64,000 nt of DNA from Unio delphinus (lineage: Eukaryota > Mollusca > Bivalvia > Unionida > Unionidae), in NCBI GenBank assembly GCA_029339505.1, contig JAQISU010000003.1:17491001-17555000 (forward strand), in the 5' to 3' direction. Every line of letters starts with the position of its first letter. Positions within the stretch are counted from its first letter, which is position 1. A model generated the notes under the pieces. It worked only from the letters and a program-made list of their open reading frames with translations, did not search any database and was not told the origin of the DNA. Shown one piece after another: positions 43,201 through 55,200 of the stretch. Both the position numbers and the translations under genes were made by a program.

Positions 43201-46200
43201 TGAATCAGGAAGAGACAATTTGAAAACACCAATATAGTTGAATGTGTAATTTCCCAGTTTAATAACAGAATACAAATACAAAATGGCTTTTAATAATTAA
43301 ATAATCAGACTGAAAAAAGGTGTAGTATTCTGTTCACTAATAAAGAAATATTTGTACAGTGCAGTATTAGTCAAACTTTTTAATACCACCATCAATACAA
43401 ATGAGTTTTAAAAAAAAACCTATGAAGTCAAGAAACTATCTTTCCACAAGTATAGTATGCAGTACTATTTTCCCAATTCTTAGAAGAGTAGGTATAATAA
43501 TGAGATTTTTTTACATAGTGTCTAGCATTTTCAACACTTGAGCTCAGAAGGATCCATACTGGATACAAGGTTGACACCATTTTCATTCGGGCTGGTTCTT
43601 TATTATATAAAAGTACTGCAACAAAAGTAAGCCATTTAGGAAATGGAGGGGGGTGGGGGCAAGTGCCATGTCCAAGAACACACCACAGAAGCCAACCCAG
43701 GTCTAATGAGAACCCAATTTTTGTACTGGAATTAAAAGGAGCTATGGGAACAAATAAACACTATCTCTTTTGGTTAAATCAAATGCCAATACAACCATCC
43801 AGCAAGGATGGCACAAGTCTTCATAAATTGTAATTCTATACCCATTTTAAAGAGCCAGACTTCTATCAACATCATCACAAAACAAAAAGATATGTGTCAT
43901 TGGCAATGCTCAACAGCCAAACAGGCTGCAGCTTTCTGAAAGAATTAATAGCCAATCAGATCTTGTGTACTAATCAAATCGAGTCATAGCTACTGACGTG
44001 TGCACAAAAGTTAATATTTCAATGGTGATATCCTGCAATCTGAGTCTGAATTTCATTAGGGCTATTTCATCTAAACATACCCAGAGAAGGAACTTTATTT
44101 AGAAAACAATAGGCCATATTATTCTGGGTACTTGTATGAAAATGATCCACAATTCTAATTTGCATCTACTCCACAATAAAAATGCATTCCTTGGTTCTGC
44201 AGTATGTTTTACCAGACCAGCCCTTATGAATTTTGTTAATAGTACTTTGCTATTTTGAGATGTAGTGGATTGTATCCATTTCTAGTTAAAAACGCAACTT
44301 CACTAGTCCCCCAACAGTTTACTACCCACAGGCAAACATACTAAACCCTGTCCTAATTCTGATAATCAAGATTCAACTGTATTATTGTTAATCATGTGTC
44401 CCATTTCTGCTACATTTGTTACAAGAAAAGAAATAAAACATAAAATAGAAGATTGATCTGCAAATGCTGACCACAGTATTAGACCCTTTTAATGTGTTTA
44501 ATTGGAACCATAAAAAATCCAATTTTGGATGTTTTACAGAAAACCTGAGAAGATACTTAATTCTGATAATCAAGATTCAACTGTATTATTGTTAATCATG
44601 TGTCCCATTTCTGCTACATTTGTTACAAGAAAAGAAATGAAACATAAAATAGAAGATTGATCTGCAAATGCTGACCACAGTATTAGACCCTGTTAATGTG
44701 TTTAATTGGAACCATAAAAAATCCAATTTTGGATGTTTTACAGAAAATCTGAGAAGATACTTAAATCTTCTCAACTGTTCATGCAAACTCATGCATCATA
44801 AAAATTGGTAATGCAGTAACAGTTGTAGAGAAACTTCTCTTACCTGGTCCACATTTAATCTCTGCAGGATCTGAAATGTGCATCTAAATTATATTGCTCA
44901 TGTCTAGGCCATTTGATTAAGATTATTAAACTTAGGTCAATATTAAATCAAACTGATGTATGAACTTTCGACTAACAAGTCCATAGTTCAGCTCTATTAC
45001 TGAAATGTCTAGATTTAATTGAAAAAAATAAACTGCATGTAACAAGCCAGTTGTATTGAGTGTAAAATCTGCAGAAAAGTCTATAATTACCTAATTTTTG
45101 CATTTTAGCACTCTTTTAACCCATTTTATCCTGCTTATCAATTTCAACTGCAGTGCCTGATTCCTGAGAAGCAATTCTAAGTACATTTGGTAAAACAGAG
45201 TATCATACAGCAGCAGCATAAATTGTGATGACCATGTTTATTAAATGTTGTAACTCTGTTATTTCCCTTTTAAAGAATATAAAACTATGTATCTATTTAA
45301 ATGTAATAAAATTTGCAACAAAGTGATATGTTTTTTTTAAAATCATTTTTCAATGTACATGCTTACAACTGTATTCTGAAATGTGACTTGAAGGAAAAGA
45401 AAAATAAAAAAACTTACCATGATGTTGAGTGAATCTTTTGTTCATGAACATGAATATTCTCTATATTATAGAACTCTAATAGTAGGTGAATAAAATAATG
45501 ATAATTCTATTTCTAGTATTTTGGTCTAAACTTTAAGTATCTATCAGTGTTAATTTAAATGTTATAATAATTTTACTAAAACTGGACATCAAAACACCTG
45601 GAACAAGTGATTACTTCACACTTGAGAACAAGTAAGTCAGTGTGCAGTTTCGCATGAAAACTTGTTCCAAATTAATCCAAAAATCTTTCAGTATGATAAA
45701 GGTATCATATTTTCCGGCCTATTAGTTGATACTTTTTGACTTGAAAGTCAGGTCTTCGACTGTACTGTTGGACTCAAGAAAGCCAGCCCCTGCACTCTAG
45801 ACCTGAAGAACCTAACTTTCCGCCAGATCCACCTCCGGATGAGATGTGGAATCACATCAAGGCTGCCATTCTGCAAACCTCAGAAGAAATCCTTGGATTC
45901 ACCACTAAGAACCATAAAGACTGGTTTGATGAAAACAACCAAACAATCCAAAAACTACTTGCCAGTAAGAGATCAGCATACAAAGCCCATCTCGCACAAC
46001 CATCCTGTCCACAGAAGAAAGCAGCCTTCCGCCTTATCTGCAGCTCCCTTCAGCGCAGACTTCGTGAAATACAAAATGTATGGTGGACAAAGCTTTCAGA
46101 AAGAACCCAACTGTACGCTGACACTGGAGACTACAAGAAGTTCTATGAAGTGCTGAAAGCAGTGTATGGTCCCTCCTTCCAAATACAGAGCCCCCTACGG

Positions 46201-49200
46201 AGTGCAGCTGGACAAGAGCTATTCACTGACAGGGAATCTATACTAAACCGCTGGTCAGAGCACTTCCACACCCTCTTGAGCACTAGCCGTAAAGTCCAAA
46301 AGGCAGCTATTGATCACATCCCACAACAGTCACCAAAGATGGAACTCGATGTGGCACCCACACTGCAAGAGACTGTAAAAGCCATAGAACAGCTGAAGGC
46401 AGGAAAGGCTGCAGGAAAAGATGGTATTCCACCCGAGATATGGAAGAAAGGAGGCCTAGCATTGCACACCAAACTCCACGAGTTCTTCGTTTGCTGCTGG
46501 GAGTGAGGGAAACTTCCACAAGACCACAAGATGCAGTCATCATCACCTTGTACAAAAACAAGGGGGAAAAGTCTGACTGCTCAAACTACCGTGGGATAAC
46601 TCTGCTCTCCATTGCAGGCATAATCCTTGCTAGAGTGTTGCTAAACAGACTAGTGCCTACCATTGCAGAAGATCATGTTCCAGAGAGTCAGTGTGGCTTC
46701 AGAGCCAATAGGGGCACAACTGACATGGTGTTCATCCTGAGACAGATCCAGGAAAAATGCAAAGAACAAAACAAAGGAATGTACATAACTTTTGTGGACC
46801 TAACGAAGGCATTTGACACAGTGAGCAGAACCTTACTGTGGAAAATCCTTGAAAAACTCGGCTGTCCTCCCAAATTCCTTACCATGGTCATCCAACTACA
46901 CGAAGACCAGCTTGGCCAGGTTAAAAACAATAACGAATTGTCACAAACCTTCCCCATTGCAAATGGTGTGAAACAGGGCTGCGTTTTAGCTCCCACACTG
47001 TTTTCAATCTTCTTCAGCACGATGCTCTGAAAAGCTACAGAAGACCTTGATGACGAAGATGGCATCTATATTAGATTCCGTACTGATGGCAACCTCTTCA
47101 ACTTAAGGTGACTTCAGGCCCACACCAAAACATTAGAAAAACTGATTAGAGAACTTCTATTTGCAGACGATGCCACCCTTGTTGCCCACACGGAAGCTGC
47201 CTTACAGCACGTAACATCTTGTTTTGCAGAAGCTTGCCAGCTCTTTGGCCTCGAGGTAAGCCTAAAGAAAACCGAGGTACTTCACCAGCCTGCCCCCAAG
47301 GAAGAGTACCGTCCACCAAGCATCTTCATTGACTGGACAGAGCTAAACGTAGTCCACCAGTTTACCTACCTGGGCTGTGTGATATCCTCTGATGCAAAGA
47401 TCAATGAAGAAATAGACAACAGATTAGCCAAGGCAAACAGCGCCTTCGGCAGACTCTACAAACGTGTCTGGCACAATTCCAATTTCAAGAGAGTTACAAA
47501 GATCAACGTCTACAGGGATGTCATACTGATCACCCTCCTATATGGCGCCGAATCCTGGGTCACCTACAGCCGTCACCTCTGTCTCCTTGAACGCTTCCAT
47601 CAGCGCTGCCTCCGCACCATCCTCAACATCCACTCAACACTGAAGTCCTCAAACAAGCGGGGATCACCAGCGTTGAGGCCACACTCATGAAGATACAGCT
47701 TCGATGGGCAGGGCACGTGTCCAGGATGGAGGATCATCGCCTGCCAAAGATCGCACTGTATGGTGAGCTATCAACTGGCCACCGTGATAGAGGAGCACCT
47801 CGAAAGAGATATAAAGACTCATTGAAAAAGACCCTCACCACCTGTGGCATCGATCACCACAAATGGGCATCACAAGCTGCTGACCGTGCAAGCTGGCGAT
47901 GTACAGTTCACCAGGCCGCTGACACTTTTGAACAAAACAGACGGGCCATCTTGGAGGAAAAACAATGGTGAAGAAAAAACCGGGAACCATTGTCAGCACC
48001 CACCAAAACCCAGACATTCCCCTGCAGCCTCTGTGGACGGACGTGCCTGTCACGTATTGGGCTTGTCAGCCACCAGCGCTTGTGCAATAGTCATAGAAAT
48101 CATCCTTCTTAATCTTCGTAAGCGAAGTCAAGCCAAACAACAACAACTGTTGGACTTATGCGATCAATTACCGGCATATCTTTTTCATTGATCTAATTAA
48201 TTGGTCCAACAAATGTATGTAATCCATATTATTTTGAGCCTTCTATGAATACTTACTAAATACAGTAGATTATGCTCTCTACTGAATCCCCCAAATCATA
48301 TGTTTATAATTGTATTTGACAGTTTCTCAAACAAATATGATTTAAAATTAAACTAAAATCAGATATATAAAAATTACTATATAATCACAGGGCTCAAAAT
48401 TAGCGGTAGTCCACTAGCCTGAGGTTAGTAGATTTCCTGTTGGACTAGTAACTATCATAATGTTATTAGTCCGATGGGCTAGTAAGTTTTGTTTATCAAC
48501 AGTCAGAGTTTGTTTACTCAATACCCTAATAAAGACGTGACTTCAGCATATATTCTGTAGAATCAGCGCAGTGACTGTTGTAAACTCAATCATAAAATAT
48601 TAGCATGAGAATGAAGTCAATTTCTGCCTCAGAAATGTGTTTCTATTACAACAAGCCATCTGATTTTGTGCATTTCGTTTAACAGTGCCAATCACGGTCT
48701 CGTCATTAACAAACAACTGAAGTTTGGTAATTTATATCCTAATTAATCTGACAGTGAATTAAATTAAAAATAACCTGGTATCACATTTGCAACCACAATA
48801 ACAAACTACAAAACTACAACACATGGCATCAACTATTCAAAGAAATTAGTTTGCATGCTTGCTTGTTTGTTTCCTTTTTTTTGCTTGCTAGCCAAACGCG
48901 CTAACAGTCACAAATGGGGAACTGCATAATTTACATTTGCATCATTTCCATATAACTACTTTTTCTATGACAATAAAAATTGTTTTTTTTTTTTAAAAAT
49001 ATTTTTCCCATACAAGACTGAACAAATAATTGAATACACGTGGAGATATCCAAGCAGAATGCGGTACATTTGTTGAGAATTAAAATCTCTCAGCATGGAC
49101 ATCTAAGATTTGAAAATTTTCTGCTTATTATTAGTTTCAACAATACACTGAGGTCCAATTAATTAGGAACACTTACTAAACATACGCTATTAATGATGAG

Positions 49201-52200
49201 ACCGCAATTGGAGCTGTTGAATGCAACGCGCTGAGTCAGATGGCTTTGTTTGATAGGAACACACATTTTCCAAGGTGAAACTAACATTATCTTCTGATGT
49301 CAATATTTTATAACAATGTCTACAATAGCCACTATTTTGATCATGCAGAAGTCAAGACTTTATTAGGGAGAGAACATTTACTTGGGGGGTGGGGTGCGGG
49401 GGGTGGCAAAGGCACGTAGTTTTGAAACACATGTCTTGCTCGGACTAACTTATATAAAAGACACTGCCATTCCTTTTCTTACTTAAAATAAATCGCGTTA
49501 GCTATACTGTAACATCTCGTATTTCAAAAAGAGGCACAATTCCCGCCTTATAAGACAGGCAAAATGTGGCATTTATAGAAGGTGTTCAGCCTCCAGAAAA
49601 AGCAAAATTTGAATGAAAATGAAATAAAAGAGAGGAATAATTCTTATGATATGGAAAAGCATAATCGGACGTTTCAGAAGACATGGACAAAAGCTGAATT
49701 ATGATGAGGAAAAGAATGTTATGCGGTGTAAATGGTGTATGGAATTCGCAAAAAGAAACACAGAGAAAACATCCAATTTTGTTGTGATTGTTCGAACTTT
49801 AAAATTGAATCGGAGATGAAAATGGTGAAGAGTGACTGGAGATCTTGTTTGAGACTTTGGGTTCTGTCCGACCTACTCTTTATAATCTTCCATACAAATG
49901 ACATTCCAGCATATGATCCATCACCAGCAATACGTTTGTGGAACATTTCAGAGTGACGGGTAAGGAGACAGAACAAAGTCCATATGGACCCAGAGGCAGG
50001 TGGAGGACGAAAAATGACATCTGGATTCCTTTCTGGAATTGGATCCAGATTATCTCGAGAAACAAGAAATGTTAATTGACTGATTGATGATTTGAAGTAG
50101 GATTTATACTTCTGTACTCTGCATTTCATATGATAATGCTATTTATGAAAGAAAATTGTTGTTAATCTCAATACAAGTGTGTGACATAGTTTTGTGGACA
50201 GGACTAGTAAATGTTTGGCAGGACTAGTAAATTTCTCAGTAAACTAGTCCTTCTGGCTACCAAGAAATTTGTGTTAAATTCAAGCCCTGTAATCATCAAT
50301 GACCCATTTTTAGTTTCGCATTTCAGTTTAAAGCAAATTGTAAAGTCAACAAATTCTTAACCAGATGTTGTTTCAGTGTCACTCTTTGATTATACTGGTA
50401 CTTGATAAATTGGTCTTTGGTTTCCAACAACAATAGAAGACAGTTGCTGCATTTGTTTAAACCCTGATATTGGCTATGGCTACCAATACTAGTTGCCCTA
50501 CTGTCGGTACCCCAATGTTCTTTATCATTAATATGCATCAATTATGCTACCAGTTTTTAATATCAAGTGGATTAAGAACCATGGGAAATGATGCCCAGTC
50601 CCTTCTCTGAATATAAATAATGAATTTTACCATGGGCATTGTTTTAATTGCTTAAGTACTGGCACATTTTAATAAGTTAGGTATGTTATGTATCTCCATC
50701 ATCATCATACAGTTTCATTATTTACAATATAGAAACTTAACATCATTCTCTTCCATCTTTATTTTCATTAGTTCTAAAATAAACATCACTGTGGCAGTAA
50801 ATCAGGAGGGGAAATAGATCAGATGTCAATGTTTGAAAATAATTGCCATATCATTAAAACTGTTCTGTTTCTAAACTCATACATACAAAGTTAATTTCTA
50901 TTGGTGTTCAGAATCCACAATTTTGGTTGCTAACACCTTTTGTCTATTGTTAAGTTTTGCTGATAAGGTGAACTTAAGTTAAAACCACAATTTCTAACAG
51001 ATCTATTCTGCCAAGCCTAAAAGTGGAACATTTGTTTTGGTTCCATTTGGAAGTATCTTTAGTCCATATAAAGTTTTCTTCTGACTGCAATTCTTGCAAA
51101 ATAGCTAAAATATGCCCCAGACTACAACTTCATTTTAGGTAACCAATCCTAAAACAATTCTGAATGAATAATAAACAAAACATAAAATAAAACTTAATGC
51201 AACCCTTCAATGTGTCTTTGTATTTCTATATTAACCATAGGGATTACCTGGGCTATTGAAAATGGATGATGATTGTGCCACCTTTTCACCATTCGCAGCT
51301 TTGTGTCGCCGGTGTTTTCCAGGACGACTGGGTTTCTTTGGCAAACGCAGACCCATAAGAACTGTCTGCTGCCTGTGGGAGGCAACTGTAACAGAAGTAT
51401 ATATTTCAATGCATTTCAGTGAAATGTCTGAATATTTATCTTTCTACAAAATGAATATGATTAGGCAAACAAGTTCAAAACATGAAAATGTGAGCAAAAT
51501 ATTATAATCTAAATTATACATGCCATCCTCCATGTCAACTATAGTGCAACTATACTTCCTTGACGTAAAACTCATTTAATGGCCAGATATTTGATCTGAA
51601 TGCAAAATTGATAGGGTTCTTTCTCGTCTTAAGTGTTGCAAGTCTTCCACACATTGATCAAAGCAAAATACACAAACTATATATTATTTTTGGAAACATA
51701 TCAGTAACTCTGACCATTAATCTATTTCCCTCAAAATCAAAAGGTACATTTCTTTCAAAAATGCAAACCACCCACAAAGTTTGGTAAAGGTAATAATAAA
51801 GAACACATTTTCCTCTTAGAACTCAATGACCTTCTAATCCCCAAGTACAGGTAATTTACAAAATTTTGCCAAGATTGCAGGTACAGTCGACTCCACTTAA
51901 CTGCACACACCGGATAACTGCATGTAGTCACGCCGATCCCGTTTTTTCCCAATGCTTTTCAATGGGAACAAACTTTGGATAACTGCACTTCGCTTAAATG
52001 CACACTCCGGATAATAGCACGATAAATTTCTGCCCGTGGCACATTATTCAGTACAATTTTACTCCTGTTAACTGCACAATGTATAGTCATGATCAGTTAT
52101 TGCCAGTCCACTGCTGTAGCACTTCAAATAAGCCAACAATTAAGCCGGTAAATGCGACTTTGTAAATGATTGACATGTAAAGAACGTCTTATGTGGTATA

Positions 52201-55200
52201 TACATGTATATCTGCGCCCATTAGAGAGCAATAGCGTGGGAAAAATCATAGTACATGTACAGCATGGGAAACATTACTCTAAATCGCGTTTAAATGATTT
52301 CAACTCAACAATTGGATGGTTGGAAAGATGGAAAATGCGCAACAAAATTCAATTTAAACGACAACACAGCAAAAAAAACAGGATGCAGATGACTTTGGAG
52401 CTGAACGCTTTTTCTGTGGGAGATGACCCATCAATGTCTGACAGCAGTTTTCAAATAACAAGTGATCTATAGAATTTCTTGAGGAAGGAAAACAAGCTTA
52501 ACATTAAAGTAAAAGTTGAAAGTCTAGAGTGGAATCTAATCATTATTTAAAATTTATTATTCACATATATTCATGCCATGCTGATTTAAAGCTGTCCTAT
52601 ACCATACTTCGGTTACCTGCACAGTCTCATAATGGGCCCGAGGGTGTGCAGTTAACACGAGTCAACTGTATACAAAATCATTGTCTAAACAGTTTCTAAC
52701 TAACTGTCCAAGGACCAATACGAGGTCTTTATTGGTCATATCAAGCTAAGCTAAACATTTAATATATAAAGATCAAGCTCAGACTGGGGTTTTGGCAAGG
52801 TATCATTTTATTCAAGTATAGGACCAACTAAGAAATATGAATAGTCCAATGGGCCAGCCCTGGTAAAATATGACAGAATATGTTAATTCCCAGGCATCAG
52901 TCACTGCAGTTTAAAGACCCTCAACTGCTGTTACAGGAAACTGGACATAAGCCATCATTTTAACATGTACAGATGGACATGGTCATCATTATAACATGAA
53001 CAGATGAACATACAAATACAGCCATCATTATAACATGTACAGATGAACATACAAACACAGCCATCATTATAACATGTACAGATGAACATATAAATACAAC
53101 CATCATTATAACATGTACAGATGAACATACAGCCATCATAACATGTACAGATGGACATACAGCCATCATTATAACATGTACAGATGAACATACAAACACA
53201 GCCATCATTATAACATGTACAGATGAACATACAGCCATCATTATAACATGTACAGATGAACATACACCATCATTATAACCTGTTCAGATGAACATACAAA
53301 TACAACCATCATTATAACCTGTACAGATGAACATACACCATCATTATAACCTGTTCAGATGAACATACAAATACAACCATCATTATAACCTGTACAGATG
53401 AACATACAACCATCATTATAACATGTACAGATGAACATACAGCCATCAATATAACATGTACATCATTACACCATGTACTGGTGGACATACAACCATCATT
53501 ATTACATGTACAGATGAACATATAAATACAACCATCATTATAACATGTACAGATGAACATACAGCCATCATTATAACATGTACAGATGAACATACAGCCA
53601 TCATTATAACATGTACAGATGGACATACAACCATCATTATTACATGTACAGATGAACATACAAATACAACCATTATTATAACATGTACAGATGAACATAC
53701 AAATACAACCATCATTATAACATGTATAGATGGACATACAGCCATCATTATAACATGTACAGATGGACATACAACCATCATTTTAAATTGAACTGACGGA
53801 CAAACAACCATCATTATAACACGTACAGATGGACATATAGTGATCATTATAACGTACAGATGGACATACAACCATCATTTTAAACTGAACATATGGACAT
53901 ACAACCATCATTATAACTTGAACAGACATACAACCACCATTATAAATTGAACAGATGAAAAACAGCCATCAATATAACATGTACAGATGAACATGCAGCC
54001 ATTATTATAACGTGAACATATGAACATACAGCCATTATAACATGAACATACAACCATCATAAATAACTTGCAAAACTGAGATGAAATTATCATACTTAAA
54101 TTGCATTATAAGTTCAATTAGAGAAATATATGAAACAGAAATTAAAAATACTTTATCACCACATTTTAACACAAACAATAATATAAATTGGTAATTCTAC
54201 TTCATTTTATCTATAATTTTAAAAGGGGTCATTAGAATAAAGATACAACCAAATCAGTGACAAACTATAGTCAGTGGAAAACTAGATGCAAGATATTCCA
54301 TACCTCTTATCAGGCAAATATGCTGGAAAAACAGTAAATATTCTCAGTCTTGTTCTGGATACAACAAATCTCCCCTACTTAATTTTTGCAAACCTGTTCA
54401 TCTTTGTTGACATATACCCTCAATAATCATCATACTTACAAACTAACTTATGCAATTTGTCAAGTATCCAAATATCTTATAATGTCCCCTGATAACCTGA
54501 GCCAATAAGTTACTGTAGTATGCTAGTTTGCCAACAATATAATGCCAAAACTCAAATGTACGCATGCGTATTCAGTTATTTAAAACCCTGTCTCTTAGTA
54601 CTAAAATTGTATGTATCATGCATTCAGTTTATTTAAAACCCTGTCTCTTAGTAATAAAATTGTATGTATCATGTATTCAGTTCGTTAAAACCCTCAATCA
54701 AGTACTAAAACTGGATGTATCATGCATTCAGTTATTTAAAACCCTGTCTCTTAATATTGAAATTGTATGTATCATAGTGATGGGAATCGGTCAGAAATTC
54801 AAAATCGATAATCATTTCCCCTTAAGCAACTGATCATCGATTATAATTGGTTACTAAGAGCAAATTTTAATTTTTGTTAAACAGTTATATCTTTGATCAA
54901 GAGTTCAATATGTTTATAAATGTACAGGAGTAATCTCTTTCAATGACATGTATACTTTAAAATGACAATAATATAACATTATGTGTTACTTTTGTTCTAC
55001 AACTTTGTTAAATGAAAGCAACTTTTTATGGTTGATCAGTCATATGTAACTGAAATACTGCTACAATCCCCCGAAATTCTTTCGTTCACATGTGATGTGT
55101 CTATAATATAAAGTATAGAAGGACATGTTTTTCTTGTTTGTCTTTGTTTATAAATACTACAAAAGATGTTGCAATTTGACTAAATCGACAAAATGTGTTA

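Noticed and set aside
44846..45459. Two short minus-strand exon-like pieces with good donors, 41 and 40 bp, between SLC4 exons 2 and 3.
   Set aside because: Exons 2 and 3 already join in phase, and including these in the required phase meets a stop codon. The protein they give matches nothing in the family.
52955..53871. Minus-strand frames rich in C and H ([11 protein letters not shown] repeats) resembling a metal-binding protein.
   Set aside because: Frames run through the 33/42-bp minisatellite and exist in several registers.
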